Positions 26,643-34,753 are shown, counted from the first letter of the stretch. The stretch is 42,443 bases of DNA from Erythrobacteraceae bacterium (GCA_024642545.1 JAHEAW010000004.1:1-42443), one strand, 5' to 3'. The notes: generated by a model not told the origin, from the sequence alone. A program made the numbers and translations.

Positions 26643-27437
26643 TTAGGTCAGCGGGCGGCTTGATCCAAAGAACAGTGCCTGGCTGATGGCCGCTTTGACC
26701 GTTGCTTCCTGAAATGGCTTCGTCACCAGATAGGTTGGCTCAGGCCGATTGCCGGTGAGCAGTCTTTCCGGATAAGCCGTGATAAAGATTACAGGGACGC
26801 TGCCCAGCGCCAGAATATCATCAACTGCATCGAGGCCGGAAGACCCATCAGCCAGTTGAATATCGGCCAACACCAGTCCTGGCTGGCCTTGGGCAACCAC
26901 TTCCTGTGCTTGGGTACGCGTTGCCGCAGTGCCGCAGATTTGGTGGCCAAGTCCGGAGACAAGGTCTTCCAGTTGCATTGAAATGAGCGGCTCGTCCTCG
27001 ATAATCAATACGCTGGTGGCTGTTTCGCGGTCAATCTCGGCCACAGCTTCTGCAACCAGTTGTTCGACAGCAGAGCGATCGAGATCCATGATCTCACCAG
27101 TTTGTTCGAGGCTGAAATCCTCCAGACTGGTCAAAAGCAGCGCCTGACGGTTAAGCGGTGTGATGGTCCTGAGCCGGTCATGCGCCGCCGCCTCATGGGC
27201 GGAACTTGCGCCAACCGGTTCGGTAACTTCAAGATAAGCGCTGGACCATACTGAATTGAAGGCACGGTAAAGCTGTACGCGGCCTTCAGACAGCGATGCT
27301 TTCAAGGCTTCATCAGCCAGAACCGCTTCCAAGGTGGCCCGTACAAAGGCATCGCCCGTTGCTTGCGAGCCTGTTAGCGCGCGCGCATAGCGGCGCAAAT
27401 ATGGCAAATTTGCAGAGACCTGTTCGCCCAAAGACAT
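26643..27437 (-). CDS. phyR: General stress response regulator PhyR
   Basis: The 264-residue protein has an N-terminal EcfG-like sigma domain (about 1-135) without DNA-binding function and a C-terminal receiver domain (about 142-255). The acceptor is D192 in LVLADIQLADG; E147/D148, T220 and K240 complete the active site. The FIT-A-YPERL segment near 218-225 matches FAT GUY-type single-domain receivers. Phosphorylated PhyR binds NepR and frees EcfG. ATG 27437 is preceded by GGGAAGG. The frame is open upstream to 27575, but that part spans the predicted promoter, so it is excluded. Confidence 0.95.
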   Translation of the reverse strand: MSLGEQVSANLPYLRRYARALTGSQATGDAFVRATLEAVLADEALKASLSEGRVQLYRAFNSVWSSAYLEVTEPVGASSAHEAAAHDRLRTITPLNRQALLLTSLEDFSLEQTGEIMDLDRSAVEQLVAEAVAEIDRETATSVLIIEDEPLISMQLEDLVSGLGHQICGTAATRTQAQEVVAQGQPGLVLADIQLADGSSGLDAVDDILALGSVPVIFITAYPERLLTGNRPEPTYLVTKPFQEATVKAAISQALFFGSSRPLT

Positions 27438-27479
27438 CGGTGACCTTCCCTTGATATGCCCCGTTATAGCTAATGCTTC

Positions 27480-27504
27480 AACGAAGCCCCGGTTTGATGG
27501 TTCC
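27480..27504 (-). promoter_or_regulatory. EcfG-type promoter of phyR
   Basis: On the minus strand GGAAC (27504-27500) and CGTT (27483-27480) are separated by exactly 16 bases. Transcription would start near 27472, about 35 bases before the phyR ATG. This supports the shorter phyR start and positive feedback by EcfG. Confidence 0.8.
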
Positions 27505-27636
27505 GGCCTATCGTCAATTCGGTTTGACGGCCACCCAAGAAGTGATCGGCGGCGGTTTGTGGTACGTAAATTCATTCAGATAGAATATTGATTTATAGAC
27601 TGAAAAATGATTTCGCGAGCTTTTTTGATATAGCCG

Positions 27637-27661
27637 GGAACCACTTCTCAAACCGTGCATT
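27637..27661 (+). promoter_or_regulatory. EcfG-like promoter of the candidate small RNA
   Basis: GGAAC (27637-27641) is followed after 16 bases by CATT (27658-27661), one base off the EcfG -10 CGTT. Transcription would begin near 27668, one base before the first hairpin of the predicted RNA. A weak sigma70 alternative, TTGATA-N17-TCAAAC (27625-27653), overlaps it. Confidence 0.45.
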
Positions 27662-27667
27662 CTTCTC

Positions 27668-27760
27668 ATGTCACCCACCGAGACCCCCCTCCCGTCCAAG
27701 CGGTGAGTGACAAGATCCCAGAGGGCCCCCACTCCAAGAGAGCTGCGGGGCCCTTTTTTT
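27668..27760 (+). ncRNA. Candidate trans-acting small RNA with C-rich loop, in the stress response locus
   Basis: A transcript of about 93 nt is predicted. A 12-position stem (27669-27680 with 27701-27712, one C-A mismatch) presents a 20-nt loop containing ACCCCCCTCCCGTCC, which could pair with Shine-Dalgarno sequences. A short linker leads to a Rho-independent terminator. No open reading frame with a ribosome binding site fits inside. The terminator is oriented on the plus strand, yet both flanking genes, phyR and the response regulator, are on the minus strand, so it must serve a separate transcript. C-rich loops occur in alphaproteobacterial stress sRNAs such as GsrN of Caulobacter (EcfG-dependent). 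Homology to that RNA is not claimed. The rest of the gap, 27505-27636, is AT-rich and shows nothing else I can name. Confidence 0.65.
27722..27760 (+). terminator. Rho-independent terminator of the candidate small RNA
   Basis: AGGGCCCC (27722-27729) pairs with GGGGCCCT (27747-27754), and the stem runs into seven consecutive T's in all. On the opposite strand no T-run follows, so the direction is plus. Confidence 0.9.
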
Positions 27761-27795
27761 GCCGGACTTCAAGGCATCCCGGCGATATCTGAAAT

Positions 27796-28233
27796 TCAGC
27801 TTGCAGTCTTGCGTAAGCGAGACAACAATCCGATGCGTTTGGGACCTCGGATGGCTTCGATCAGATCGACCGGGTCATAAGGCTTTTCAAGAATTGGGCC
27901 GAGTCGGGCGATCGCTCGCGGTATATCCTGCGGCGCGCCAGTCGAAAAAACGATCCGTGGCGGACGTGGCCCGACATCGGTCACCAGTTCAGCAATCGCC
28001 CAGCCATCATTTCGGTCAGCCAAATGGACATCGAGGACTATAGCGTCAGGACGCGTCTTGCGCAGCGATGCAAGCGCTTCATCGCTCGACCGGCACAGGA
28101 TCACTTCGCCTGCACCTGCATCCAACAAGGTCTGTTCAATTGACATGGCCAGGATTACGTCATCTTCGACCACCAGAATACGCTGGAAGCCGGGTGGCGC
28201 CTTCGATTGCACAGTCTTGTCGGCCTTCGCCAT
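27796..28233 (-). CDS. Single-domain response regulator
   Basis: The 145-residue protein consists of a receiver domain only (about 16-130). The acidic pair is E23-D24-D25 (VVEDD), the acceptor D68 (IVLDVHL), the switch residues are in FSTGAP and the lysine in LEKPYDP. The final 15 residues are basic. It has no output domain, so it may be a phosphate sink or a connector for the HWE kinase nearby, similar in concept to SdrG/MrrA-type regulators of sphingomonad and Caulobacter stress pathways. ATG 28233 is used; the upstream open frame to 28368 is unlikely because a variant EcfG promoter falls inside it. Confidence 0.88.
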   Translation of the reverse strand: MAKADKTVQSKAPPGFQRILVVEDDVILAMSIEQTLLDAGAGEVILCRSSDEALASLRKTRPDAIVLDVHLADRNDGWAIAELVTDVGPRPPRIVFSTGAPQDIPRAIARLGPILEKPYDPVDLIEAIRGPKRIGLLSRLRKTAS

Positions 28234-28281
28234 TGAAATCCGTCTCCGCGAGCGATTCACCCGCGAACCTCTCACAGATCG

Positions 28282-28307
28282 AATGGCCCAGCTGTGCCAA
28301 AAGTTCC
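28282..28307 (-). promoter_or_regulatory. Variant EcfG-like promoter of the single-domain regulator
   Basis: On the minus strand GGAAC (28307-28303) is followed after 17 bases by CATT (28285-28282). The spacing fits, but the -10 differs from CGTT by one base, the same deviation as at the candidate small RNA. The predicted leader is about 40 bases. Confidence 0.35.
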
Positions 28308-28381
28308 CGCGTTGGAACGGTTTTGCGCCATAGTTGCGCATGAGCCACAACCAGCGCCTTCCGACCACTGCTCGATATCTG

Positions 28382-29575
28382 TCAAAGTGGCTTGGTGTAG
28401 ATCAGATATTCGCGGTTGATGGTGCTGCCAATGGTATGCGCAATCGCCACCATTCCCTGGTTGTCATCAAGGATCCAGCCGATCTCCCCGCGGCTGGCCC
28501 CAAATTTTGTGATTGCATCGCGCCGGATGAACTCGATCATCATGAAAGCGAACTGACTGGCAAGGCGCGAGTTCTGAAATTCCTTCAGCACACCCATCAG
28601 CGGGACCCGCATGTTCTTGCCGTTGGGCCTGCGGATCCAGCGTAGCAGCTTGAACCATCCCAGCGGAAACAGCTTTCCGCCAGTCTGAGCCAAGGGTTCA
28701 TTGATGTCAGGAAAGGTGATCATGAAGGCAACTGGCCGCCCATCAAGTTCTGCGATCCGGACCAGTTCAGGGTGCACCAGCGGAAGCATTTTCCTGGCAG
28801 CATAGGAAATTTCGCGTTCGGTGAACGGCACGAAACCCCAATTGTGCGACCAGGCATCGTTAAGAATATGCAAGATGATCCGCACTTCCTGCTCAAATTT
28901 GCTCTTGTCGACCGAGCGAATAGTGATCCGCTGATTGCGTTCACCAGATTGGACAATTCGTTGCACGAGCGGAGGAAAATCTCGGTCAATTGCCAGTTCA
29001 TAGGTCAGCAGTGACTTGGCAGGTGTGTAGCCTGCAGCCTCAATCCACGCCTGATAATGCGCCGGGTGATGCCCCATCATCAGCGTTGGGGAATGATCGT
29101 GACCGCGCACCAGCAGACCTGGCTCCTCCCAGATTGACATTGAAATGGGCCCAAGGACCTTGGTCATGCCCTGTCCGCGCAACCAGTCTTCGGCGGCGGC
29201 AAGCAAGGCATCGCCGATCGCTTGATCGGCAGCGTCATAATAGCCGAACATACCTGTTCCCGGACCCATGCCCTGATCTTCCGGTATGGTCAGCGCAAGC
29301 TCGTCAATATGGGCGGAAATGCGCCCAACCGGCACGCCGCCGCGGTATGCAATATAAAGCTGAACCCGAGCATGGTCGAAAAACGGGTTTTTGACCGGAT
29401 CGATCAGTTCCAGCTGTTCGCTGCGCAATTGCGGCACAAAATGTGGCACTGACGCAGAGAATTTCCGCCCCAGATCGACAAAGGCCTTACGTCCTTTCCT
29501 GTCAGAAATCGGGGTGATTGTGATTTGGCTGTCTGACACTATGCGTTTCCCGTTCGGCTCAATCCCGCCTGTCAT
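28382..29575 (-). CDS. GNAT-fold (acyltransferase-like) protein of unknown substrate
   Basis: The product is about 397 residues. It starts with an acetyltransferase-like half (ITITPISDRKGRKAFVDLGRKF, then GRISAHIDELA and GMFGYYDAADQAIGDALL). It continues with GPISMSIWEEPGLLVRGHDH and a second half with AFMITFPDINEPL and GVLKEFQNSRLASQFAFMMI. This resembles the large GNAT-related proteins annotated only as N-acetyltransferase or hypothetical in many proteobacteria. The substrate is not known to me. ATG 29575 is used, but GTG 29536 (preceded by GGGAAA) may be the true start. It is divergent from the desaturase with 120 bases between. Confidence 0.7.
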   Translation of the reverse strand: MTGGIEPNGKRIVSDSQITITPISDRKGRKAFVDLGRKFSASVPHFVPQLRSEQLELIDPVKNPFFDHARVQLYIAYRGGVPVGRISAHIDELALTIPEDQGMGPGTGMFGYYDAADQAIGDALLAAAEDWLRGQGMTKVLGPISMSIWEEPGLLVRGHDHSPTLMMGHHPAHYQAWIEAAGYTPAKSLLTYELAIDRDFPPLVQRIVQSGERNQRITIRSVDKSKFEQEVRIILHILNDAWSHNWGFVPFTEREISYAARKMLPLVHPELVRIAELDGRPVAFMITFPDINEPLAQTGGKLFPLGWFKLLRWIRRPNGKNMRVPLMGVLKEFQNSRLASQFAFMMIEFIRRDAITKFGASRGEIGWILDDNQGMVAIAHTIGSTINREYLIYTKPL

Positions 29576-29695
29576 GCGCTGACTGGCCCTTGTCAAGCGG
29601 CTGCAAAAGGCCATCTTCCCACTTATTGCACTAATGCGTTTTTGCCGCCACGGTTGCTGGCAGAGGCAATCTTAATTCGATATACGGACCAGATC

Positions 29696-30787
29696 ATGAC
29701 GGCGCACCCCATTTCAGACCCGGCAGCAGCGCTAGCGCGGCAGCAAGGCCAACCGGCTGAACGCCAGCCGATCGCAGATGATATGGCGATGATGCGCGCC
29801 GCCCGCGATCTGACCAAGGATATCGGGGTGGCAAATCCGCGCGTCTATTGGCCCGATATGCTGCTTTCAGCAGGTGTTGGTTACAGCGCGCTGGCCGGGG
29901 CGATTGTGGTACGCAGCAACGGGTTGGCGGTCGCGCTTGGCATTATTGCCGCTCTGGCACTGTACCGCGCGCTGTTGTTCATTCACGAATTGTCCCATAT
30001 CCATCGCAGCGCCTTGCCCGGCTTTCGCACCGCGTGGAATGTGTTGGTCGGGATCCCTATGCTGATGCCATCCTTCATGTATGAAGGGGTGCATACCATT
30101 CATCACGCGCGCACCCGCTATGGCACCGCTGATGATCCTGAATATCTGCCTCTGGCATTGATGAAGCCTTGGTCCTTGCCTGCCTTTATCCTGATCTCAC
30201 TACTTGCGCCGCCTGCCTTGTTGCTGCGCTGCGCGGTCCTCACACCGCTGAGTGTGATTTTTCCGCCGCTGCGCAAACTGGTGTGGGAACGCGGCTCTGC
30301 GCTGGCGATCAATCCCGAGTTTCGCCGCCGGGCACCTGACGATGATTTGCGCCGCCGATTCTTGTTGCAAGAGTTTGGTGCATCTGTCTGGGCGATCATT
30401 CTGCTGACGAGCGTCTTCTTCATTGGCTGGCGTCCGCTAATGATTGCGCTGGCGGTGTTTTCACTTACTGCTGTGCTCAATCAAGTCCGCACATTGGTAG
30501 CGCATCTATGGGAAAACGAAGGGGAGCCGATGACGGTAACCGCGCAATTCCTCGATTCGGTCAATGTTCCGCCGCCGGGGCTGCTGGCGGAAATCTGGGC
30601 GCCGGTTGGCCTGCGGTATCACGCTTTGCATCACCTGATGCCGAGTATGCCCTATCACGCCTTGCCCGAAGCCCACCGGCGGCTGGCCAGTCAATTGGGT
30701 GCAGGTTCAACCTATGAGGGTGCCAACCACGCGGGACTGATCCCGCTGATAAGGCGCCTTGCGCGCAGCACCATCCGTAGTTCTTGA
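29696..30787 (+). CDS. Membrane fatty acid desaturase family protein
   Basis: This 363-residue di-iron membrane enzyme has three histidine boxes: HELSHIH (97-103), HTIHH (133-137) and HALHH in the C-terminal half. Hydrophobic segments lie around 55-93, 115-130, 165-195 and 245-265. The family introduces double bonds into acyl chains or hydroxylates lipids and carotenoids using O2 and an electron donor. Which reaction occurs here cannot be read. ATG 29696 was chosen because the upstream open part (29642) has no domain similarity. It ends just before the convergent lptG. Confidence 0.85.
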   Translation: MTAHPISDPAAALARQQGQPAERQPIADDMAMMRAARDLTKDIGVANPRVYWPDMLLSAGVGYSALAGAIVVRSNGLAVALGIIAALALYRALLFIHELSHIHRSALPGFRTAWNVLVGIPMLMPSFMYEGVHTIHHARTRYGTADDPEYLPLALMKPWSLPAFILISLLAPPALLLRCAVLTPLSVIFPPLRKLVWERGSALAINPEFRRRAPDDDLRRRFLLQEFGASVWAIILLTSVFFIGWRPLMIALAVFSLTAVLNQVRTLVAHLWENEGEPMTVTAQFLDSVNVPPPGLLAEIWAPVGLRYHALHHLMPSMPYHALPEAHRRLASQLGAGSTYEGANHAGLIPLIRRLARSTIRSS

Positions 30788-30800
30788 TCGAAAATTTCCC

Positions 30801-31898
30801 TTATTCTTCGGTCCGGATGAGGACCGTCTCGCCGATCAACAGGAACAACAGGAACGGCCCCCACGCAGCAAGGAAGGGGGGGTAGCCGCCGAAATTGCCC
30901 ATGGCCAAGGCTGCATTGTCGACCACGAAATAAGCAAAGCCAAGGCCCATCCCGATTACCGCCCGCACAAATAGCTGGCCCGAGCGCGCCAACCCGAAAG
31001 CGGCAATTGCCCCCAACAGCGGCATCAGGAAGGCTGACAGCGGGCCGGACAAGCGGTGCCACCATTTGGTCCATAATTCGCTGGTCCGCCGCCCGGCCGC
31101 CTCCAGATCGCGGATGGTATAGAACAGCTGGATGAAATTCTGCGAGTCGGGGTCAACCTTGCCCAGATCGACCTGGTCAGGGGTCAGGTCCGGAGCAATG
31201 ATCAGGCTGGCGGCTGCGGTGGTTTCGGCGCTTTGCACGTCAAAGCTGGAGACTTCGCTAAGCCGCCATCCAGGCGCGGCATAAGTCGCGCTGCGCCCCC
31301 GTATCTGCTCGGTCAGCAGCCCCTGATTATCGCGCTGGTACCAGGTCACGCCGGTCATTTTTGTTTTCGCGCCCGACCCGGTCACTTGATCCGCAGCAAG
31401 GATGTTTGGTCCGTCACTGACATAGACATTGTTGCGGGTGTTGCTGGCAATTGGCACGGGACTATAAGCGTTGCTCTGCCATGCGTTAAAGGCTGCATTG
31501 GCCCGCGTAACCACGCGTTCGTTAAAGCCGAAGCTGACCACGGATACGAGCGCAGCGGTCAGCAGCAGGGGAGCGAGCACCTGATGGGCCGACATGCCTG
31601 CAGCCTTCATCGCCACCACTTCGCTGTTCTGGTTCATTGTTGCGAGCGAAATGATGGTCGCCAGCAATACCGAATAGGGCAGGAACCGGGCGATGAGTTG
31701 GGGAACCCGCAGGGACACGTAGTACAGGATCTGCGCCTGCCCGTTTCCGGGGACAGCCAGAATGGTGCCGCTTTCGGACAGTAGGTCAAGCATCATCAGC
31801 ACCAGAACCAGCACGCCCAGCGTAGCGGCGATCAGGATGATGAATTGCCGCGCAAGATAGAGCGTCAAAGTACGCGAGGGGAAGAAATCCAGCTGCAT
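30801..31898 (-). CDS. lptG: LPS export system permease LptG
   Basis: The 365-residue inner-membrane protein belongs to the YjgP/YjgQ family. It has six membrane helices, three near the N-terminus (about 12-110) and three at the C-terminus (about 275-360), flanking a periplasmic beta-jellyroll domain. With LptF and the LptB ATPase it extracts LPS from the inner membrane. The N-terminal FPSRTLTLYLARQFI and the helix FLPYSVLLATIISLATMNQNSEVVAMKAAGMS are typical of LptG. It is second in the lptF-lptG operon, eleven bases after the lptF stop. Confidence 0.92.
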   Translation of the reverse strand: MQLDFFPSRTLTLYLARQFIILIAATLGVLVLVLMMLDLLSESGTILAVPGNGQAQILYYVSLRVPQLIARFLPYSVLLATIISLATMNQNSEVVAMKAAGMSAHQVLAPLLLTAALVSVVSFGFNERVVTRANAAFNAWQSNAYSPVPIASNTRNNVYVSDGPNILAADQVTGSGAKTKMTGVTWYQRDNQGLLTEQIRGRSATYAAPGWRLSEVSSFDVQSAETTAAASLIIAPDLTPDQVDLGKVDPDSQNFIQLFYTIRDLEAAGRRTSELWTKWWHRLSGPLSAFLMPLLGAIAAFGLARSGQLFVRAVIGMGLGFAYFVVDNAALAMGNFGGYPPFLAAWGPFLLFLLIGETVLIRTEE

Positions 31899-31909
31899 CC
31901 TGTTGTGCC

Positions 31910-33181
31910 CTATTCCGCAGCCATCGGGCTTTGCCCATGAGTCATCGCCTCAGGATCAGGTTCGAAGCTGCGCCGTCTGCGTTTGAACAATTTCTTAAGT
32001 CGCTTGGTCAATTTGGCTGCCCCGCTTTCGAGCGCGCCGATTGCCTGCCCACCCGGGACATGGGCGACCCGGTAATACATCCACAGAATCAGGGCGGCGA
32101 ACACGACAAAGGGCACCCATAGCGCGATAACCGGGTCTGCCCGGCCCAGCGTGGCAACGTCCTGCCCATATTGATTGATCTTGTGATAGGCGACGACCAT
32201 CACAATCGCGACGATGATCCCAAGCCCGGAGGTTGAACGTTTGGGGGGAATGGCCAGCGCGACAGCCAGTAGTGGCATCAGCAGCATCATGACCACTTCG
32301 ACCATGCGAAAGCTGAAGCTGGCCTGGCTGCCATCGCGCTGCGCTGCCGATGCGCGCGGGCTCCACCCGATCTTGAGCAATTCAGGCAGAATATATTCGC
32401 GTTCAGCGTCACCGCGACTGCGGAACTTTTCAATCGCCGGCAGGTCAATCGGCAAATCATGGCGCGTAAAGCTGAGTACGCGCGGCGTTGCCTTGGGATC
32501 GCTGGGGCCAGGGTCTTGAACGATAGTGCCATCATTGAGTCGCAAGATGATCGTGTCAGGATTATCGCTGGTAGCCAGGAAATTGCCTTCGCGTGCGGTG
32601 ATCGACAGGACCTGGCCATCCTTGGTCGCAATCCGGGCAAAGATTCCGATCAATTTTCGTCCGTCATTCTGGCTCTCATCGACCCGCAGCGCCATCCGGT
32701 CCTTCAACGTCGTAAATTGGCCAACCTTGATCGATGCGCCCAGCGCCCCTGACCGCAGTTCATAGTCCAACTGTTCGTAATAATAGCGGCTGATTGGCTG
32801 AATATAGAATACCAGCGCCACGTTGAGGCCGACCAGTACCAGCGTAATGGCATATGGCACACGCAGCAGACGGCCATAGCTTCTGCCCACAGCTCGCAGC
32901 ACGTCCAGTTCGCTGCTAACCGCCAGCTTGCGGAACGCCATCAAAACCCCGAGCAGCAGGCCAAGCGGGATCGCCAGACTGGCATATTCGGGAATCAGGC
33001 TGGCCAGCATCTTGAAGACCACTGAGACAGGACCGCCCTGCGTCGCCACGAAATCGAACAGCCGCAGCATCTTGTCGAGGATCAGCAAAGACGCAGCGAG
33101 CACAAACACGCCAAACATCGGCACAGTGACCAATCGCAGGATATATCGATCGATGGCAGGAAGATATTTTAGCAAGTACAT
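31910..33181 (-). CDS. lptF: LPS export system permease LptF
   Basis: The 423-residue protein has the YjgP/YjgQ architecture: three N-terminal helices (about 15-120), a periplasmic domain containing VGQFTTLKDRMALRVDE and QVLSITAREGNFL, and three C-terminal helices (about 290-390). The coupling-helix segment SSELDVLRAVGRSYGRLLRVP is characteristic. A basic C-terminal tail (KLTKRLKKLFKRRRR) extends into the cytoplasm and is longer than usual. It precedes lptG. The 113-base gap upstream toward clpS contains a perfect CTGACGTCAG palindrome but no clear promoter. Confidence 0.92.
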   Translation of the reverse strand: MYLLKYLPAIDRYILRLVTVPMFGVFVLAASLLILDKMLRLFDFVATQGGPVSVVFKMLASLIPEYASLAIPLGLLLGVLMAFRKLAVSSELDVLRAVGRSYGRLLRVPYAITLVLVGLNVALVFYIQPISRYYYEQLDYELRSGALGASIKVGQFTTLKDRMALRVDESQNDGRKLIGIFARIATKDGQVLSITAREGNFLATSDNPDTIILRLNDGTIVQDPGPSDPKATPRVLSFTRHDLPIDLPAIEKFRSRGDAEREYILPELLKIGWSPRASAAQRDGSQASFSFRMVEVVMMLLMPLLAVALAIPPKRSTSGLGIIVAIVMVVAYHKINQYGQDVATLGRADPVIALWVPFVVFAALILWMYYRVAHVPGGQAIGALESGAAKLTKRLKKLFKRRRRSFEPDPEAMTHGQSPMAAE

Positions 33182-33294
33182 TGCGCCTGGACGGGTTGCA
33201 GTGGTGAGGGGAAGCTCTAGCGCGAAAATCAGGCGCGGTCATGCCCTGACGTCAGATAAGTCTTTGCTTAGTTAGCCAGCGATGCGCCAGGCGA

Positions 33295-33678
33295 TCATGC
33301 TTTCTCCAGCGTGCATTGCAGCGGATGCTGGTTCTGCCGCGCAAAATCCATCACTTCATTGACCTTGGTTTCAGCCACTTCGTAGGAAAAAACCCCGCAT
33401 ATGCCAACGCCCTTCTGGTGGACATGCAGCATCACTCGCGTTGCCTGTTCCAGATCCATCTTGAAGAAGCGCTTCAGAACCATCACAACGAATTCCATCG
33501 GTGTGTAATCATCGTTCAGCAGCAGCACTTTGTACTGGCTGGGTTTTTTGGTTCTGGTCTGGGTTTTGGTGGCAACGCCGATCTCATCCTGCCCGTCACC
33601 ATCGCCGCCGCCCGGCTTATCATCTGCACTGCGAATCACGCCTTTGGCGTCAACAAGAAGATCATCAAACTGGGTCAT
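33295..33678 (-). CDS. clpS: ATP-dependent Clp protease adaptor ClpS
   Basis: The 127-residue adaptor delivers N-degron substrates to ClpAP. The core carries [22 protein letters not shown], the N-D-D-Y-T-P-M-E-F substrate pocket, [21 protein letters not shown] and a C-terminal helix. An N-terminal extension of about 45 residues is Gly/Asp-rich and disordered. ATG 33678 gives this form; the frame is open to 33786, but the extra residues are unlike ClpS. No clpA follows in this window. Confidence 0.95.
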   Translation of the reverse strand: MTQFDDLLVDAKGVIRSADDKPGGGDGDGQDEIGVATKTQTRTKKPSQYKVLLLNDDYTPMEFVVMVLKRFFKMDLEQATRVMLHVHQKGVGICGVFSYEVAETKVNEVMDFARQNQHPLQCTLEKA

Positions 33679-33791
33679 AGCGTCTGCAATATCGTAACCT
33701 ATCGGGGATTCGCAAGATGCCACCTCATCCAAGAGGACCAGGTTACCAGTAGTCCGGTCCAGATTAGGGGCTTTTTGCTGGCACAAACGGA

Positions 33792-33824
33792 AACGGGCCA
33801 GGCGGTTTGACCGCCTGACCCGTT
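33792..33824 (-). terminator. Terminator of the phasin gene
   Basis: A 15-position stem with one C-A mismatch (AACGGG...CCCGTT outside, CAGGCGGT/ACCGCCTG inside, loop TTG) lies downstream of phaP on the minus strand and is followed there by a T-rich stretch. Confidence 0.7.
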
Positions 33825-33910
33825 CCTTTGCAAGACCGGGGGAGAGGATCCGGCTTGCAACTCAGTCTCTCTCACAGCCAGCCATTGGGCTGGTCATGAA
33901 GGGGGCAGCT

Positions 33911-34711
33911 TCAGGCCGCTTTCTTGACCTTGTCCATAGCAACGCTGACGCGGCTCGAGATGGGGGCGAAAGCTTCGCCTGCCAGCTTGACCCATGCTTC
34001 AGTCGTCTTCGAGAGCGTAGCGACAGTCGCATCAAAGTTGCGGCTGGCGATCTTGCCCTGCAGCTGGACGAATTCGGTTGGCGACTTCACAGCAGCCACT
34101 TCCTTGGCATCCGCAGTCATGGTCGATACAGCAGCCTTGCCTTCTTCGACATAGCTCTTGGCCATTTCTTGCATGCCGCTGGCGAGGATCTTGCCTGCTT
34201 CCACGACAGCTTCGACATTGTGCTTGCTGAATTCGCCCATTTCGGAAGCGATTTCGCTGCTCTTTTCATAAGCAGTCTTGGCACGGGCCTGCAGGTCGGT
34301 CAGGCCGGACTTTAGCTGTGCGGCATAATCAGTGGCGGTTTCTTTTGCCTTGGTCATAATGGTTTCCTTCGAAATGGATTGGGGAGATGCGATTTTGGGC
34401 GCCGTAACCGGCTTTGCAGCTGCCCTGCGCGGGGCAGGCTTTGCGGCGCTCTTCTTGTCTGCCAAATTCTTCACGGCAGGCTTTTTGGCGACCATTTTCC
34501 TTACCACTGCCTTTTTGGCAGCGGGCTTGGCCGCAACTTTCTTGGTGCCAGCCGGTTTGGCAGCGACCTTGGGGGCAGCAGCGGGAGACGCCACTGCTTG
34601 AGCGGTGATCACCGGAGCGGCTGCATTCTTTGCTTCAACAGTTTTCGCAGCGGCTTCGGCATAGGCCTTTTCTGCTGCGGCATCGATCTTGCTGGTGGCT
34701 TCGTCGGCCAT
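33911..34711 (-). CDS. phaP: Phasin family protein with Ala/Lys/Pro-rich N-terminal region
   Basis: The 266-residue product coats polyhydroxyalkanoate granules. Residues 120-266 form the phasin domain: amphipathic helices with GLTDLQARAKTAYEKSSEIA and VKSPTEFVQLQGKIASRNFDA. Residues 45-110 are rich in AAKP, KK and RR, resembling histone H1-like tails such as the DNA-binding C-terminus of PhaF in Pseudomonas, but here placed N-terminally. An internal ATG at 34357 (residue 119), preceded by AAGGAA at seven bases, would yield a 148-residue core phasin. Operator-like repeats precede the gene, and phaC lies upstream on the same strand. Confidence 0.9.
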   Translation of the reverse strand: MADEATSKIDAAAEKAYAEAAAKTVEAKNAAAPVITAQAVASPAAAPKVAAKPAGTKKVAAKPAAKKAVVRKMVAKKPAVKNLADKKSAAKPAPRRAAAKPVTAPKIASPQSISKETIMTKAKETATDYAAQLKSGLTDLQARAKTAYEKSSEIASEMGEFSKHNVEAVVEAGKILASGMQEMAKSYVEEGKAAVSTMTADAKEVAAVKSPTEFVQLQGKIASRNFDATVATLSKTTEAWVKLAGEAFAPISSRVSVAMDKVKKAA

Positions 34712-34753
34712 GATCTCAAATCCTTGTGCGTAACGGTCCGCAATCACGAACCT

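Noticed and set aside
27438-27575. Extended phyR N-terminus
   Set aside because: The predicted EcfG promoter and start site lie within it, and the sigma-like domain begins at MSLGEQV.
33182-33294. Terminator for clpS in the clpS-lptF gap
   Set aside because: Only a 5-bp TCAGG/CCTGA stem could be formed, too weak to call.
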